DNA from: a virus
Length of the DNA: 49,403 bases
IMG/VR virus record: IMGVR_UViG_3300031692_000004
Location: 1 to 49,403 of that record
Direction: 5' to 3' (one strand)
The notes under the pieces are model-generated. The model was not told where the DNA came from. It ran no database searches and saw only the letters and a program-made list of their open reading frames with translations. The position numbers and the translations under genes were made by a program. Of this stretch, positions 41,659 through 47,613 are shown piece by piece (position 1 is the stretch's first letter; every line of letters begins with the position of its first letter).

Positions 41659-42213
41659 TTATGACCCGCCTACTGTTGGCTGATCAACACCGCGTGCACG
41701 GTCAGCTATCTTCGATATCTTGTTCAAAACATCAAGCGCCATGGTCCCATCCATTTCAAATTCCTCGTCCTCGTCACCCAGCTGCGCACGGGTCGGCAGC
41801 GTCTTTGTGTACATTGACTTCCAGAAATCAAGCCTGAACCCTGCATTCGCCTGGCAGTCTGTCAGAAGAGCATAGGCGTCTTTCCCGGGACATGAATCAA
41901 GATCAACATCGCCCACCAGATTGCCGGCCACCCATTGGATGAGCTCGGTCGGACGTGACTTCCTTGGCAGTCCGTCGATGTCAACGTCACCACTGGATCC
42001 TTTGTCAGCCTTATTCGCCTTTTTGGCTTTCGGGGCCGGATCAAGCTTGTACTCAACTCCAGGATCATCACTCAAAAACTCCTGCAAAGCCTGTGCCTGA
42101 GCGTTACTGGCAGAATAACCTTCCTCAAGATGCAGCGCCTTCCTTCTGTCACAGAACGCCTTCCATACCCTGCGTTCCTTGAGCTGCGCCTTCTCTTCTG
42201 CAGTTACTGCCAT
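41659..42213 (-). CDS. Terminase small subunit candidate, 184 aa
   Basis: The start is ATG 42211-42213 behind GGAG; a TTG start four codons upstream is less likely. The N-terminus is helical and basic (EEKAQLKERRVWKAFCDRRKA), followed by a Lys/Ala-rich linker and a C-terminal helical oligomerisation-like region. There is no clear helix-turn-helix. Its place just before terL and right after a strong promoter is the main support. Confidence 0.6.
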   Translation of the reverse strand: MAVTAEEKAQLKERRVWKAFCDRRKALHLEEGYSASNAQAQALQEFLSDDPGVEYKLDPAPKAKKANKADKGSSGDVDIDGLPRKSRPTELIQWVAGNLVGDVDLDSCPGKDAYALLTDCQANAGFRLDFWKSMYTKTLPTRAQLGDEDEEFEMDGTMALDVLNKISKIADRARGVDQPTVGGS

Positions 42214-42241
42214 ACAACACTCCAAAAATGACTACATGAGT

Positions 42242-42270
42242 ATTATACACTTATCCGCAAGCAATGTCAA
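42242..42270 (-). promoter_or_regulatory. Consensus sigma-70 promoter of the packaging/structural genes
   Basis: TTGACA (42265-42270), exactly 17 bases, TATAAT (42242-42247) on the minus strand: both boxes perfect. Preceded by TTTTTC and A/T tracts (shared 13-mer 42264-42276). Start near 42235, a short leader before the terminase small subunit. Confidence 0.93.
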
Positions 42271-42291
42271 GAAAAATTTATTTTTTTATTT

Positions 42292-42462
42292 TTAATGCTC
42301 CAGATACTCCGGAACAGTACGCTCAAGGACCGATAGCGAGAAGATCACACCGTTGGCCAGGCCTTTCATGTAGGCTGTGTCACCCTTCTCGGCCATCTGC
42401 TCCTTCTGGATCTCCAACATCTCCTTCAGTATCTCTATCGCTTCCTCAAGTTCGTTCTGCAT
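42292..42462 (-). CDS. 56-aa helical protein
   Basis: ATG 42460-42462 to TAA 42292-42294. The first 27 residues are a Glu/Lys amphipathic helix (NELEEAIEILKEMLE), followed by a more hydrophobic segment (GVIFSLSVLER). The ribosome site is weak (GAAAGAAAAA). It lies just after structured RNA A and before the 42.25 kb promoter. No family recognised, but codon pattern and composition look coding. Confidence 0.6.
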   Translation of the reverse strand: MQNELEEAIEILKEMLEIQKEQMAEKGDTAYMKGLANGVIFSLSVLERTVPEYLEH

Positions 42463-42485
42463 GGTTTTTCTTTCATAAAAAAAAA

Positions 42486-42628
42486 TGGGTGAGGCAGGGA
42501 TTTGCCGAGATTCGAATACTCCCCGTAGGGCTCGAGACTCGTATAGTCACCCTGCATGATAGGCCAAACCGAGCTTACGCCTTCGCACCTATCTTTATTT
42601 CCGCGTCTACCTATTTCGCCACTCACCC
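42486..42628 (-). ncRNA. tRNA-Leu-like structured RNA A (non-canonical)
   Basis: A 7-bp acceptor-like stem pairs GGGTGAG (5', plus coordinates 42622-42628) with CTCACCC (42487-42493), followed by a discriminator-like A and a run of nine T. After the stem comes TG, then a GCG/CGC hairpin with a D-loop-like AAATAGGTAGA, the typical phrase of leucine tRNAs. A GATAGG/CCTATC helix stands where the anticodon arm would be, and GCAGGG/CCCTGC abuts the acceptor where a T-stem would, but its loop is about 50 bases and lacks a T-loop. At 142 bases it is not a normal tRNA; possibly a tRNA relic with insertions. Confidence 0.5.
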
Positions 42629-42656
42629 TTCCTTCAAAGAACCGGATTAAAAAAAA

Positions 42657-43043
42657 CTAAACCTCGTCCTTAAGCTCTCCATCAACATACAGCTTTGTGG
42701 TCTTTCCGTCACAAACCTCTACAATGTGATGATGTTTTCCATCCATCGGAAGTTCAACATCTTTGCCGGAAACCATTTTAATGCTTGCCTTCTCAACCCT
42801 TGACTTTAAACTCGAAAGCCACTCTATGCGTTCTCTGCATGTTTCGATAATCCGATCCCTCACATGCTCAACCGTTGCAACTCCGTTGCAATCAAAAGGA
42901 ACAAGCAGCGTAAACATTTTCCTCTCATGATCAAAACGCAAAACATGAATGTTCGGCTGGCCAGGCTGGTGATATACGTCAACCCGATCAGCAAACTCTC
43001 GGCCTACACCTTTTAAGAGCTCTTCAAAATCTGCATGGTTCAT
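42657..43043 (-). CDS. Hypothetical protein, 128 aa
   Basis: Start chosen at ATG 43041-43043 (GGAGGATGAT before it); an ATG four codons upstream is the alternative. The chain is mixed alpha/beta with HVLRFDHERKMFTLLVPFD, a helix ending RIEWLSSLKSRVEK, and a C-terminal hairpin (TTKLYVDGELKDE). It is the first minus-strand gene after the control region and so probably an early gene under the 43.07 kb promoter. Function unknown. Confidence 0.65.
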   Translation of the reverse strand: MNHADFEELLKGVGREFADRVDVYHQPGQPNIHVLRFDHERKMFTLLVPFDCNGVATVEHVRDRIIETCRERIEWLSSLKSRVEKASIKMVSGKDVELPMDGKHHHIVEVCDGKTTKLYVDGELKDEV

Positions 43044-43061
43044 ATCATCCTCCATGCCAAC

Positions 43062-43091
43062 AGTATACCACACGATTACCCTAAAGTCCAA
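43062..43091 (-). promoter_or_regulatory. Leftward promoter at the control region
   Basis: Minus strand TATACT (43062-43067) with TTGGAC 18 bases upstream (43086-43091), preceded by TTTTT. Weaker than the other promoters but correctly placed: the leader to the ATG at 43043 would be very short (about 12 bases). Confidence 0.5.
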
Positions 43092-43311
43092 AAAATTTTT
43101 ATATATTTTTTTGAAAGCCGTTTTTGCAAAAAAGCAAAACAGAGAGGCCGGAAACGTGCAGGCGGAGGGGTGGGGGTACCTTATGGTACCTTCGGGAAAA
43201 GCGGCCGGGGGGTGTGGTAAAGATTGACCTGGATCCGGGTACCTGTTTCCTTTTTGCTGACACCAGTGTACTCAGAACCGCTTAATACGGCTATATCAGC
43301 GCCATACCATA

Positions 43312-43565
43312 CCAAGGGTTCCCTTGGCCACATGGGCTTGAGGGGGAAGTGACAATTTTTGTCACATGAAAGGGTGTTCAGTATAAAAGTGTAGGATATC
43401 CCTACACTCCCCCAACGTCCGATAATATTTTAGCACCAAGGTCACCTTGATTGTCGGACTATAGTATAATATATATATAATTGTATATATTGTCATATAA
43501 TGTACATTATATATATACCCCTTTTATTGCCCTCTTGTATTGTGATACCAAGGTATACTTGGTAT
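43312..43565. promoter_or_regulatory. Three CCAAGG inverted repeats (candidate operators)
   Basis: Sites: 43312-43327 (CCAAGGG-TT-CCCTTGG), 43437-43449 (CAAGG-TCA-CCTTG) and 43545-43565 (ATACCAAG-N5-CTTGGTAT). Each has ACCAAG on the left arm. Shared half-sites with varying spacers suggest sites for one dimeric regulator, which is not identified. Confidence 0.55.
43349..43407 (+). promoter_or_regulatory. Rightward promoter with two overlapping inverted repeats
   Basis: TTGTCA (43359-43364), 17 bases, TATAAA (43382-43387). The -35 lies within GTGACA-ATTTT-TGTCAC (43349-43365), and GTGTAGG-ATATC-CCTACAC (43389-43407) covers the expected start point near 43394. This arrangement is typical of a repressed promoter. 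Its transcript would run about 380 bases before the first gene. Confidence 0.6.
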
Positions 43566-43628
43566 TTTTTTAAATATCCGACAAGGTGTTACTGTCCGAC
43601 AGTCCGACAAAAAAGCCTACATTCCGAC
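43418..43628. other. Candidate replication origin: iterons plus AT-rich tract
   Basis: TCCGACA occurs three times exactly (43577-43583, 43595-43601, 43603-43609), once as TCCGACG (43623-43629), once as TCCGATA (43418-43424) and once inverted (TGTCGGA, 43452-43458). The copies flank the nearly G/C-free tract 43459-43517, as iterons flank a DNA unwinding element. The genome switches coding strand here. It could instead be an operator array. Confidence 0.45.
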
Positions 43629-43693
43629 GCGGTTGACACAACACGACAATAAACCGCACAATAAAAGAATACAAGATAATTTTTATTTTTTGC

Positions 43694-43722
43694 TTGACAA
43701 TTAGTGACAATGTGACTATTAT
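43694..43722 (+). promoter_or_regulatory. Main rightward sigma-70 promoter
   Basis: TTGACA (43694-43699), 17 bases, TATTAT (43717-43722). The spacer holds GTGACAATGTGAC, two copies of the half-site seen at 43349-43365, so the same regulator may bind. Transcription would start near 43729, just ahead of the first early gene. Confidence 0.88.
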
Positions 43723-43775
43723 ATGGCATGGAGACAATAAAAATGGACAACAAATCTTTTAAACAGGAGAATGCA

Positions 43776-44039
43776 ATGGAATTCACAAAAGAACACGTTG
43801 AGCAGTTAGAGGGATATATTAAACAGTGGTTTAAATATAACTTGGTTGACAAAAAACATTCATTCAAGGTTTTTAAGGATATATATAAGGACCGGCCTAT
43901 AAAGAATTGGGACCTTTCATGGAAGTGGAAAATATTCTTTTGTAGTGGAGTAACAAAGGATATTGATTTTTACAAACTTGGGTATAATGATGATCATATC
44001 ACAACGGCGTTAAATCATATTTTTAAATCTATAGATTAA
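43776..44039 (+). CDS. First early-operon gene, 87 aa, unknown
   Basis: The frame is open from 43728, but that ATG coincides with the transcription start; the ATG at 43776, seven bases after AGGAG, is the sensible start. The product has mixed helices with many aromatic and basic residues (KNWDLSWKWKIFF). No family is recognised. Early position right behind a strong promoter suggests a host-takeover or regulatory role. Confidence 0.65.
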   Translation: MEFTKEHVEQLEGYIKQWFKYNLVDKKHSFKVFKDIYKDRPIKNWDLSWKWKIFFCSGVTKDIDFYKLGYNDDHITTALNHIFKSID

Positions 44040-44049
44040 GGGGTATAAA

Positions 44050-44298
44050 ATGGAACATACATTGAAACTAACAGAAGCAAGACAAGCACTAAAGCAAGGC
44101 ATTGACATTGTACTTGAATGCAAATATTGGGAAAGACGGGAAAGTCATGTATTTGAAGCGGAATACTATGGATCAAATGAAAGAGAAGCAGATTTTAATC
44201 ATAGAGTAAAATGTATTAAGGATGATTTTAAGGATATATCGACGTTTTACGGGGGGAATAAATCAGACTGCAAATTCACATTTAACACTATTTTATAA
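44050..44298 (+). CDS. Early-operon protein, 82 aa, unknown
   Basis: Starts at ATG 44050 after AAGGGG. The chain begins with LTEARQALKQGIDIVLECKYWERR and is rich in charged and aromatic residues. No motif recognised. Ten bases after the preceding gene, in one transcription unit. Confidence 0.65.
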   Translation: MEHTLKLTEARQALKQGIDIVLECKYWERRESHVFEAEYYGSNEREADFNHRVKCIKDDFKDISTFYGGNKSDCKFTFNTIL

Positions 44299-44308
44299 GG
44301 GGTTTACA

Positions 44309-44635
44309 ATGGAAACAAGCGGAAAATTAACAATTGATTACGGGCTGTCAGTGAACGGTGCACCTATGATATATGATACTGAACAGGGTATCTACGTTGC
44401 TGAAATCCTGAACATGGGAAACGATGTCAACCAATGCAACGATGAGCAAGCAATGTCCTATGCAAAGCTATTTGCTGCAGCACCCGACCTTCTGGAAGCG
44501 CTAAAGATGGCATCAGAGCATATTGCAGGCGGTATTGTTGAGCCGGATTCTGCTCATATGTTTACATATCAAGAGCAAAAAGCATACGTTCAGGGTATTA
44601 TTATCGATGCAATCAATAAATCAAGAGGTGAATAA
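44309..44635 (+). CDS. Phage protein with AAAPDLLEAL motif, 108 aa
   Basis: The true start is ATG 44309, behind TAAGGGG; the long upstream frame overlaps the previous gene and is ignored. The segment YAKLFAAAPDLLEALK is a phrase widespread in small phage proteins of unknown function, where it forms a short helix pair. The N-terminal half is beta-like (GKLTIDYGLSVNGAPMIYD). Likely an accessory early protein. Confidence 0.7.
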   Translation: METSGKLTIDYGLSVNGAPMIYDTEQGIYVAEILNMGNDVNQCNDEQAMSYAKLFAAAPDLLEALKMASEHIAGGIVEPDSAHMFTYQEQKAYVQGIIIDAINKSRGE

Positions 44636-44782
44636 ATGAGCACGCACGAAAGACACCGTATTAAAACCCTGCATATGGCCTTGCTGCAAGCCATTGACCG
44701 CAGGGACAAAGAAGCTAAGCGGATGATCAAAAGCATATTGGACAGATTACAATTTAGAAACATTTATAAAGGGGTAAAATAA
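44636..44782 (+). CDS. 48-aa basic helical protein
   Basis: ATG 44636 follows the upstream stop directly and has GAGGTG at good spacing; its TAA overlaps the next ATG as TAATG. The chain is strongly basic and predicted helical (KEAKRMIKSILDRLQF). Function unknown; coupling at both ends supports it being translated. Confidence 0.6.
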   Translation: MSTHERHRIKTLHMALLQAIDRRDKEAKRMIKSILDRLQFRNIYKGVK

Positions 44783-45690
44783 TGGAAAAACATAAATATT
44801 ATGAATTGGCAGTACAGGCTTTCAGCGGAACGAGCTTTTCACCAGAAAAACGAGCTGAATCCTACTGTGCCGACCATGATCAGAGAAAACAGGAGTTTAT
44901 AGACTGGCTTAATGATCTCGAAACGGATATTGACAAAGAAGCGGAAATTGAACGGTTTAAGGCAAATATTGATAACGCTTTCAACGCTTATCTCGGAGCT
45001 CACAGCCGGGTTATGTCAACAATGATAACGGGGCCGGCAAATTTCCCTGTAAACTCAAACAGGAAAAGGGGAGATACAGCAGACCGAAGAATGAGCGAAT
45101 ATCTGGAATGCACACAAAAGGCAAAAGATAGTATTATGAAACGTGTACGAAAGGAACAGATTGAAAATGCCGGGGGAGAACTGGAGATCAACAAAAAGAA
45201 ACTTGAAGGACTTGTCAAGCTCCAGGAGGCAATGAAAAAGGCAAACAGTATAATCAGGAAAGCCCCGAAGTATAAAAGAACAGATGAAAAAATAGAGGCG
45301 CTTGTATCTGCCGGGTTTAAACCGGATCAGGCAGAAAAGCTGTTTACTCCTGACTGTCTCGGGGGAATTGGATTCCACGGTTTCCAGTTGACAAATAATA
45401 ACGCAAAAATCAAAAATACAGAACAGCGGATCCGGGTACTTGAAGCGAGAGAGAACGCAGAGACAACAGAAACAGAGATCAACGGTATAAAGATCGTAGA
45501 GAACACCGAAATAGAGCGCATGCAGCTTATATTTGACGGAAAGCCGGAATATAACATCAGAGAAGAGCTTAAGCGGAACGGCTTTAAGTGGTCACCGCGT
45601 GAGGGAGCATGGCAGAGGAAACTAACAAATAATGCCAGGTGGACGGTCAAACGGGATCTTTCCTTTTTACAAACACAGGAGGTTAAATAA
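44782..45690 (+). CDS. LPD/DUF3560-like early protein, 302 aa
   Basis: The largest gene of the early operon. Residues 1-130 are helical and charged; 130-175 contain a coiled coil; 185-215 have a GFKPDQAEKLF turn with a FHGFQLTNNNAKIKNTEQRI helix. The C-terminal 60 residues (KPEYNIREELKRNGFKWSPREGAWQR, then LTNNARW) match a motif common in polyvalent and antirestriction-type proteins of phages and plasmids. A host-interaction or DNA-protection role is plausible. Start ATG 44782 with AAGGGG. Confidence 0.65.
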   Translation: MEKHKYYELAVQAFSGTSFSPEKRAESYCADHDQRKQEFIDWLNDLETDIDKEAEIERFKANIDNAFNAYLGAHSRVMSTMITGPANFPVNSNRKRGDTADRRMSEYLECTQKAKDSIMKRVRKEQIENAGGELEINKKKLEGLVKLQEAMKKANSIIRKAPKYKRTDEKIEALVSAGFKPDQAEKLFTPDCLGGIGFHGFQLTNNNAKIKNTEQRIRVLEARENAETTETEINGIKIVENTEIERMQLIFDGKPEYNIREELKRNGFKWSPREGAWQRKLTNNARWTVKRDLSFLQTQEVK

Positions 45691-45839
45691 TGGAAACAGC
45701 CTGAACCCCTTACCTGTGCCCCTTGCACGTGGAGGGGCATTGTAAGACGGTTTTGATGTCAAACCAAGCCCGGCAAAGTCCCAATTAAGGACAATAGGCC
45801 GGTATATTGAAAGGAAAAACCATGAAACATTCGGACTAA
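45690..45839 (+). other. Structured non-coding gap ahead of the ribozyme
   Basis: After the stop at 45690 a strong ribosome site (GGAGGTTAAATAATG) leads only to Met-Glu-Thr-Ala and a stop. Then come three hairpins: TGCCCCT/AGGGGCA (45717-45739), GGTTT/AAACC (45749-45765), and a two-tier hairpin CCGGC-AAA-GTCC/GGAC-GCCGG (45770-45802). No frame of useful length is seen. The stretch is continuous with the hammerhead and may be one RNA domain; it may also mark a lost gene. Confidence 0.65.
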
Positions 45840-45905
45840 AGATCCGAAACACCGGGGACATTAAAACCCGGTGTCTGCTGACTGTATCAGCACTGATGAG
45901 GATTT
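45840..45905 (+). ncRNA. Type II hammerhead ribozyme
   Basis: All invariant parts are present in order. Stem II 3' arm AGATCC (45840-45845), GAA (45846-45848), stem III ACACCGGG/CCCGGTGT (45849-45856 with 45867-45874, 8 bp), cleavage nucleotide C45875 in GUC, stem I TGCTGA/TCAGCA (45876-45881 with 45887-45892, 6 bp, loop CTGTA), core CTGATGA (45893-45899), stem II 5' arm GGATTT (45900-45905). Stem II is the open one, making type II. Cutting would leave a 2',3'-cyclic phosphate at 45875 and a 5'-OH at 45876, splitting the early mRNA 57 bases before the next gene. Confidence 0.92.
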
Positions 45906-45932
45906 GATAACTATTTTATAAAGGGTAAGAAT

Positions 45933-46241
45933 ATGAAAAAGTTTAAAATGAAAAAAGGCTGCTTTTATAGCCTTGCAAGAGTAAGCGGTGATGTGGTGTT
46001 TGTATTAAGGGAAGGATATTATTTTAAACAATTCGGAATATATAAAGAATCTTCCAGATGGTATCATATAATACATATACCAACCGGTATGGCCGTTTGC
46101 CCGGGGGAATCGTTACTGGCCAATGCGAAGAGGATAGTGCATGCCTTATCCAAAATAGACATTGACTGGACAAACACAAATATGGCAGGGTATGCCCAAT
46201 ACGGAACAATAATCCGTGACGCAATACGGGAAAAGGAATAG
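45933..46241 (+). CDS. Early-operon protein downstream of the ribozyme, 102 aa
   Basis: ATG 45933 follows AAAGGG and the recurring AACTATTTTATAAAGGG leader. The product starts with a basic patch (MKKFKMKKG), then a compact beta-like region (FYSLARVSGDVVFVL) and a helical C-terminus. If the hammerhead acts, its mRNA would carry a 5'-OH end and the stem I hairpin at its 5' terminus. Function unknown. Confidence 0.65.
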   Translation: MKKFKMKKGCFYSLARVSGDVVFVLREGYYFKQFGIYKESSRWYHIIHIPTGMAVCPGESLLANAKRIVHALSKIDIDWTNTNMAGYAQYGTIIRDAIREKE

Positions 46242-46274
46242 GCCGTTTAACTATTTTATACAAGGAGAGAAAGA

Positions 46275-46535
46275 GTGAAAAACTACGAATCAAAAGACCT
46301 TAATTTTGCATTGGATGGGGATATCCTCGACGGGGAACTGATCACCATATCCAACGAATCAACGTATGAACGGGTAAGGAGTGAAATTGAGGATGATCCT
46401 GATGTGGCCTGCTGGGATGATGAGATCTTCCACTATGTCCCGGATGAGGTCTTCGAAAAAGAGGATGAAAAGATCAACGAGTGGCTGGTTAAAGAGCTTT
46501 TTAATGAGTTTGAAGCGGGAGGGAGTTTAAGATGA
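46275..46535 (+). CDS. Acidic early protein, 86 aa; GTG start
   Basis: GTG 46275-46277 after AAGGAGAGAAAGA. About a third of residues are Asp/Glu (EIEDDPDVACWDDEIF), net strongly negative, a property of DNA-mimic and anti-restriction proteins, but no such family is recognised. It overlaps the next gene by four bases (ATGA). Confidence 0.6.
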   Translation: MKNYESKDLNFALDGDILDGELITISNESTYERVRSEIEDDPDVACWDDEIFHYVPDEVFEKEDEKINEWLVKELFNEFEAGGSLR

Positions 46536-46846
46536 ACACAAAAACAGATAAAAAAAGAGTCACAATCCCTGATTGCCGGGACTATCAAAAGATCATAGAT
46601 ACTCACATCCCCAAGACCAGGAGCATGTTAAAAATGAGTCACAAGCTGGCCTACACAGACACCATAACCAACGGGGAAATGGAGCTGACAGTCGCGCAGC
46701 AGTTCGGGGCTATTGTAACAATGAAAAAGGTTGAGAACATTGCCGAACGATTCCCCCGCCTGCAATGGGGAGTCCTGACAGAAGGGAAATGGTACGAACG
46801 TAATTCAATAGGAGAATGGGAGGAGGTAAGCAATGAAACACTTTAA
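46532..46846 (+). CDS. Early-operon protein, 104 aa, unknown
   Basis: Starts at the ATGA overlap. Mixed helical and beta composition with a central GEMELTVAQQFGAIVTMKKVENI and a C-terminal WYERNSIGEWEEV strand pair. No family. GGAGGGAGTTTAAG precedes the start. Confidence 0.6.
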   Translation: MNTKTDKKRVTIPDCRDYQKIIDTHIPKTRSMLKMSHKLAYTDTITNGEMELTVAQQFGAIVTMKKVENIAERFPRLQWGVLTEGKWYERNSIGEWEEVSNETL

Positions 46847-47093
46847 ACGGCTGTATCTGGCAATAGAGGAGGAGATGCTCGGGGAGTCCAAGCCTGAGTA
46901 TAATCTGGTTGATAATAATATGAATATTGTTGCAAGGGCGGTAAGCCTGGAACATCTGCTTTTTCTACAAAAGGCCGGCAACAATTTCGAGAGGATGAAA
47001 GCTTTGATTGAACGGTTTAAAGACGCTATGAACATGGAGGACGAGGCTTTGTGGGCTGACGCAGAAAAACTTTTAAAGGAGCTTGAGAAATGA
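46833..47093 (+). CDS. Helical early-operon protein, 86 aa
   Basis: Starts at ATG 46833 behind GGGAGGAGGTAAGCA and overlaps the previous gene by 14 bases. Mostly helix; the C-terminal 30 residues are acidic helix (EDEALWADAEKLLKELEK). No family recognised. Confidence 0.6.
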   Translation: MKHFKRLYLAIEEEMLGESKPEYNLVDNNMNIVARAVSLEHLLFLQKAGNNFERMKALIERFKDAMNMEDEALWADAEKLLKELEK

Positions 47094-47200
47094 CCACATT
47101 CATAGTTCTGGCAATAGTCCTGATCGTATGGGGGCTGGGCTGTCTGATTGTTGATAACTGGAAAAGTATTGTAAACTATTTATTTGAAAGGATGAGGTAA
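47090..47200 (+). CDS. 36-aa single-pass membrane peptide
   Basis: ATGA overlap at its start and TAATG at its end. Residues about 3-22 (TFIVLAIVLIVWGLGCLIV) form a clear membrane helix, then a short basic tail. It could act on the host envelope, for instance in superinfection exclusion, but nothing proves it. Confidence 0.6.
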   Translation: MTTFIVLAIVLIVWGLGCLIVDNWKSIVNYLFERMR

Positions 47201-47613
47201 TGAAACTGATCGGATCATGGAAAACTGAAGAAAAAGCCCAATATACCAAACAGGTCCAGACCCATCTCGGCGAACTGGCCGACCAGGTTGATATGATAGT
47301 TGAAGAGCAAAGCCTTAAAAAGGGCTATGTCCTCCGCGACCTCTGGCAGTGGGTGCTGGATTCTGATCTTGAAGTAAGGATGATAAGCCTGCAGCGCGAT
47401 GTGAACGGAAGTGAGCGCCTGACCGCTGTAAGCGTTACTGAGGAGATGTTTAACACTATTGAGGAGGTAAGGGGAACAATCCCCCGCGGGACCTTCTTGC
47501 GGGCCATTACCGCAGCAGGGATCAAGGCTAAGAGAACGGAAGAGCAGAAGGAGCAGGACGCAAAGGACGCGGAAGAGGTCTGTTTTGCAGCTCGCGGAGA
47601 GGGAGGTGAGTGA
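47200..47613 (+). CDS. Early-operon protein, 137 aa, unknown
   Basis: The product is helical with a charged, Glu/Lys-rich C-terminal third (KRTEEQKEQDAKDAEEV). The middle (LRDLWQWVLDSDLEVRMISLQRD) could pack as a small helical domain. It lies directly upstream of the serine recombinase (TGATG overlap), so it may be an accessory factor for it. Unknown. Confidence 0.6.
   Translation: MKLIGSWKTEEKAQYTKQVQTHLGELADQVDMIVEEQSLKKGYVLRDLWQWVLDSDLEVRMISLQRDVNGSERLTAVSVTEEMFNTIEEVRGTIPRGTFLRAITAAGIKAKRTEEQKEQDAKDAEEVCFAARGEGGE

Larger units (their letters stand above)
43092..43775. promoter_or_regulatory. Gene-free control region between divergent operons
   Basis: This 684-base stretch has no credible gene. 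It holds, left to right: three GGTACC palindromes (43175, 43185, 43238); inverted repeats with a shared CCAAGG half-site (43312-43327, 43437-43449, 43545-43565); GTGACA-N5-TGTCAC (43349-43365); GTGTAGG-N5-CCTACAC (43389-43407); a run of almost pure A/T (43459-43517) containing an 18-bp perfect palindrome (43495-43512); TCCGACA iterons; GCGGTT-N17-AACCGC around 43630-43656; and two rightward promoters. The position at the strand switch suggests lysogeny or early control and possibly replication initiation. Confidence 0.8.

Noticed and set aside
42435-42626. A 63-aa minus-strand gene across structured RNA A
   Set aside because: It overlaps both the RNA stem and the better-supported 56-aa gene, and its composition is not protein-like.
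42486-42628. A functional tRNA-Leu gene on the minus strand
   Set aside because: Acceptor stem and D-arm look right, but there is no 7-base anticodon loop with T33 and no TTC-type T-loop, and the length is 142 bases.
43035-43220. A plus-strand gene in the control region
   Set aside because: It starts inside the opposite gene's start region, has no ribosome site and low-complexity Arg/Gly ends; palindromes and promoters fill this stretch.
43465-43470. A rightward promoter with a perfect TATAAT at 43465
   Set aside because: No acceptable -35 box lies 16-18 bases upstream; the motif is expected in such an A/T-rich tract.
43092-43775. A CRISPR array or tandem repeat locus
   Set aside because: The repeats are short, irregularly spaced half-sites and palindromes without uniform spacers.
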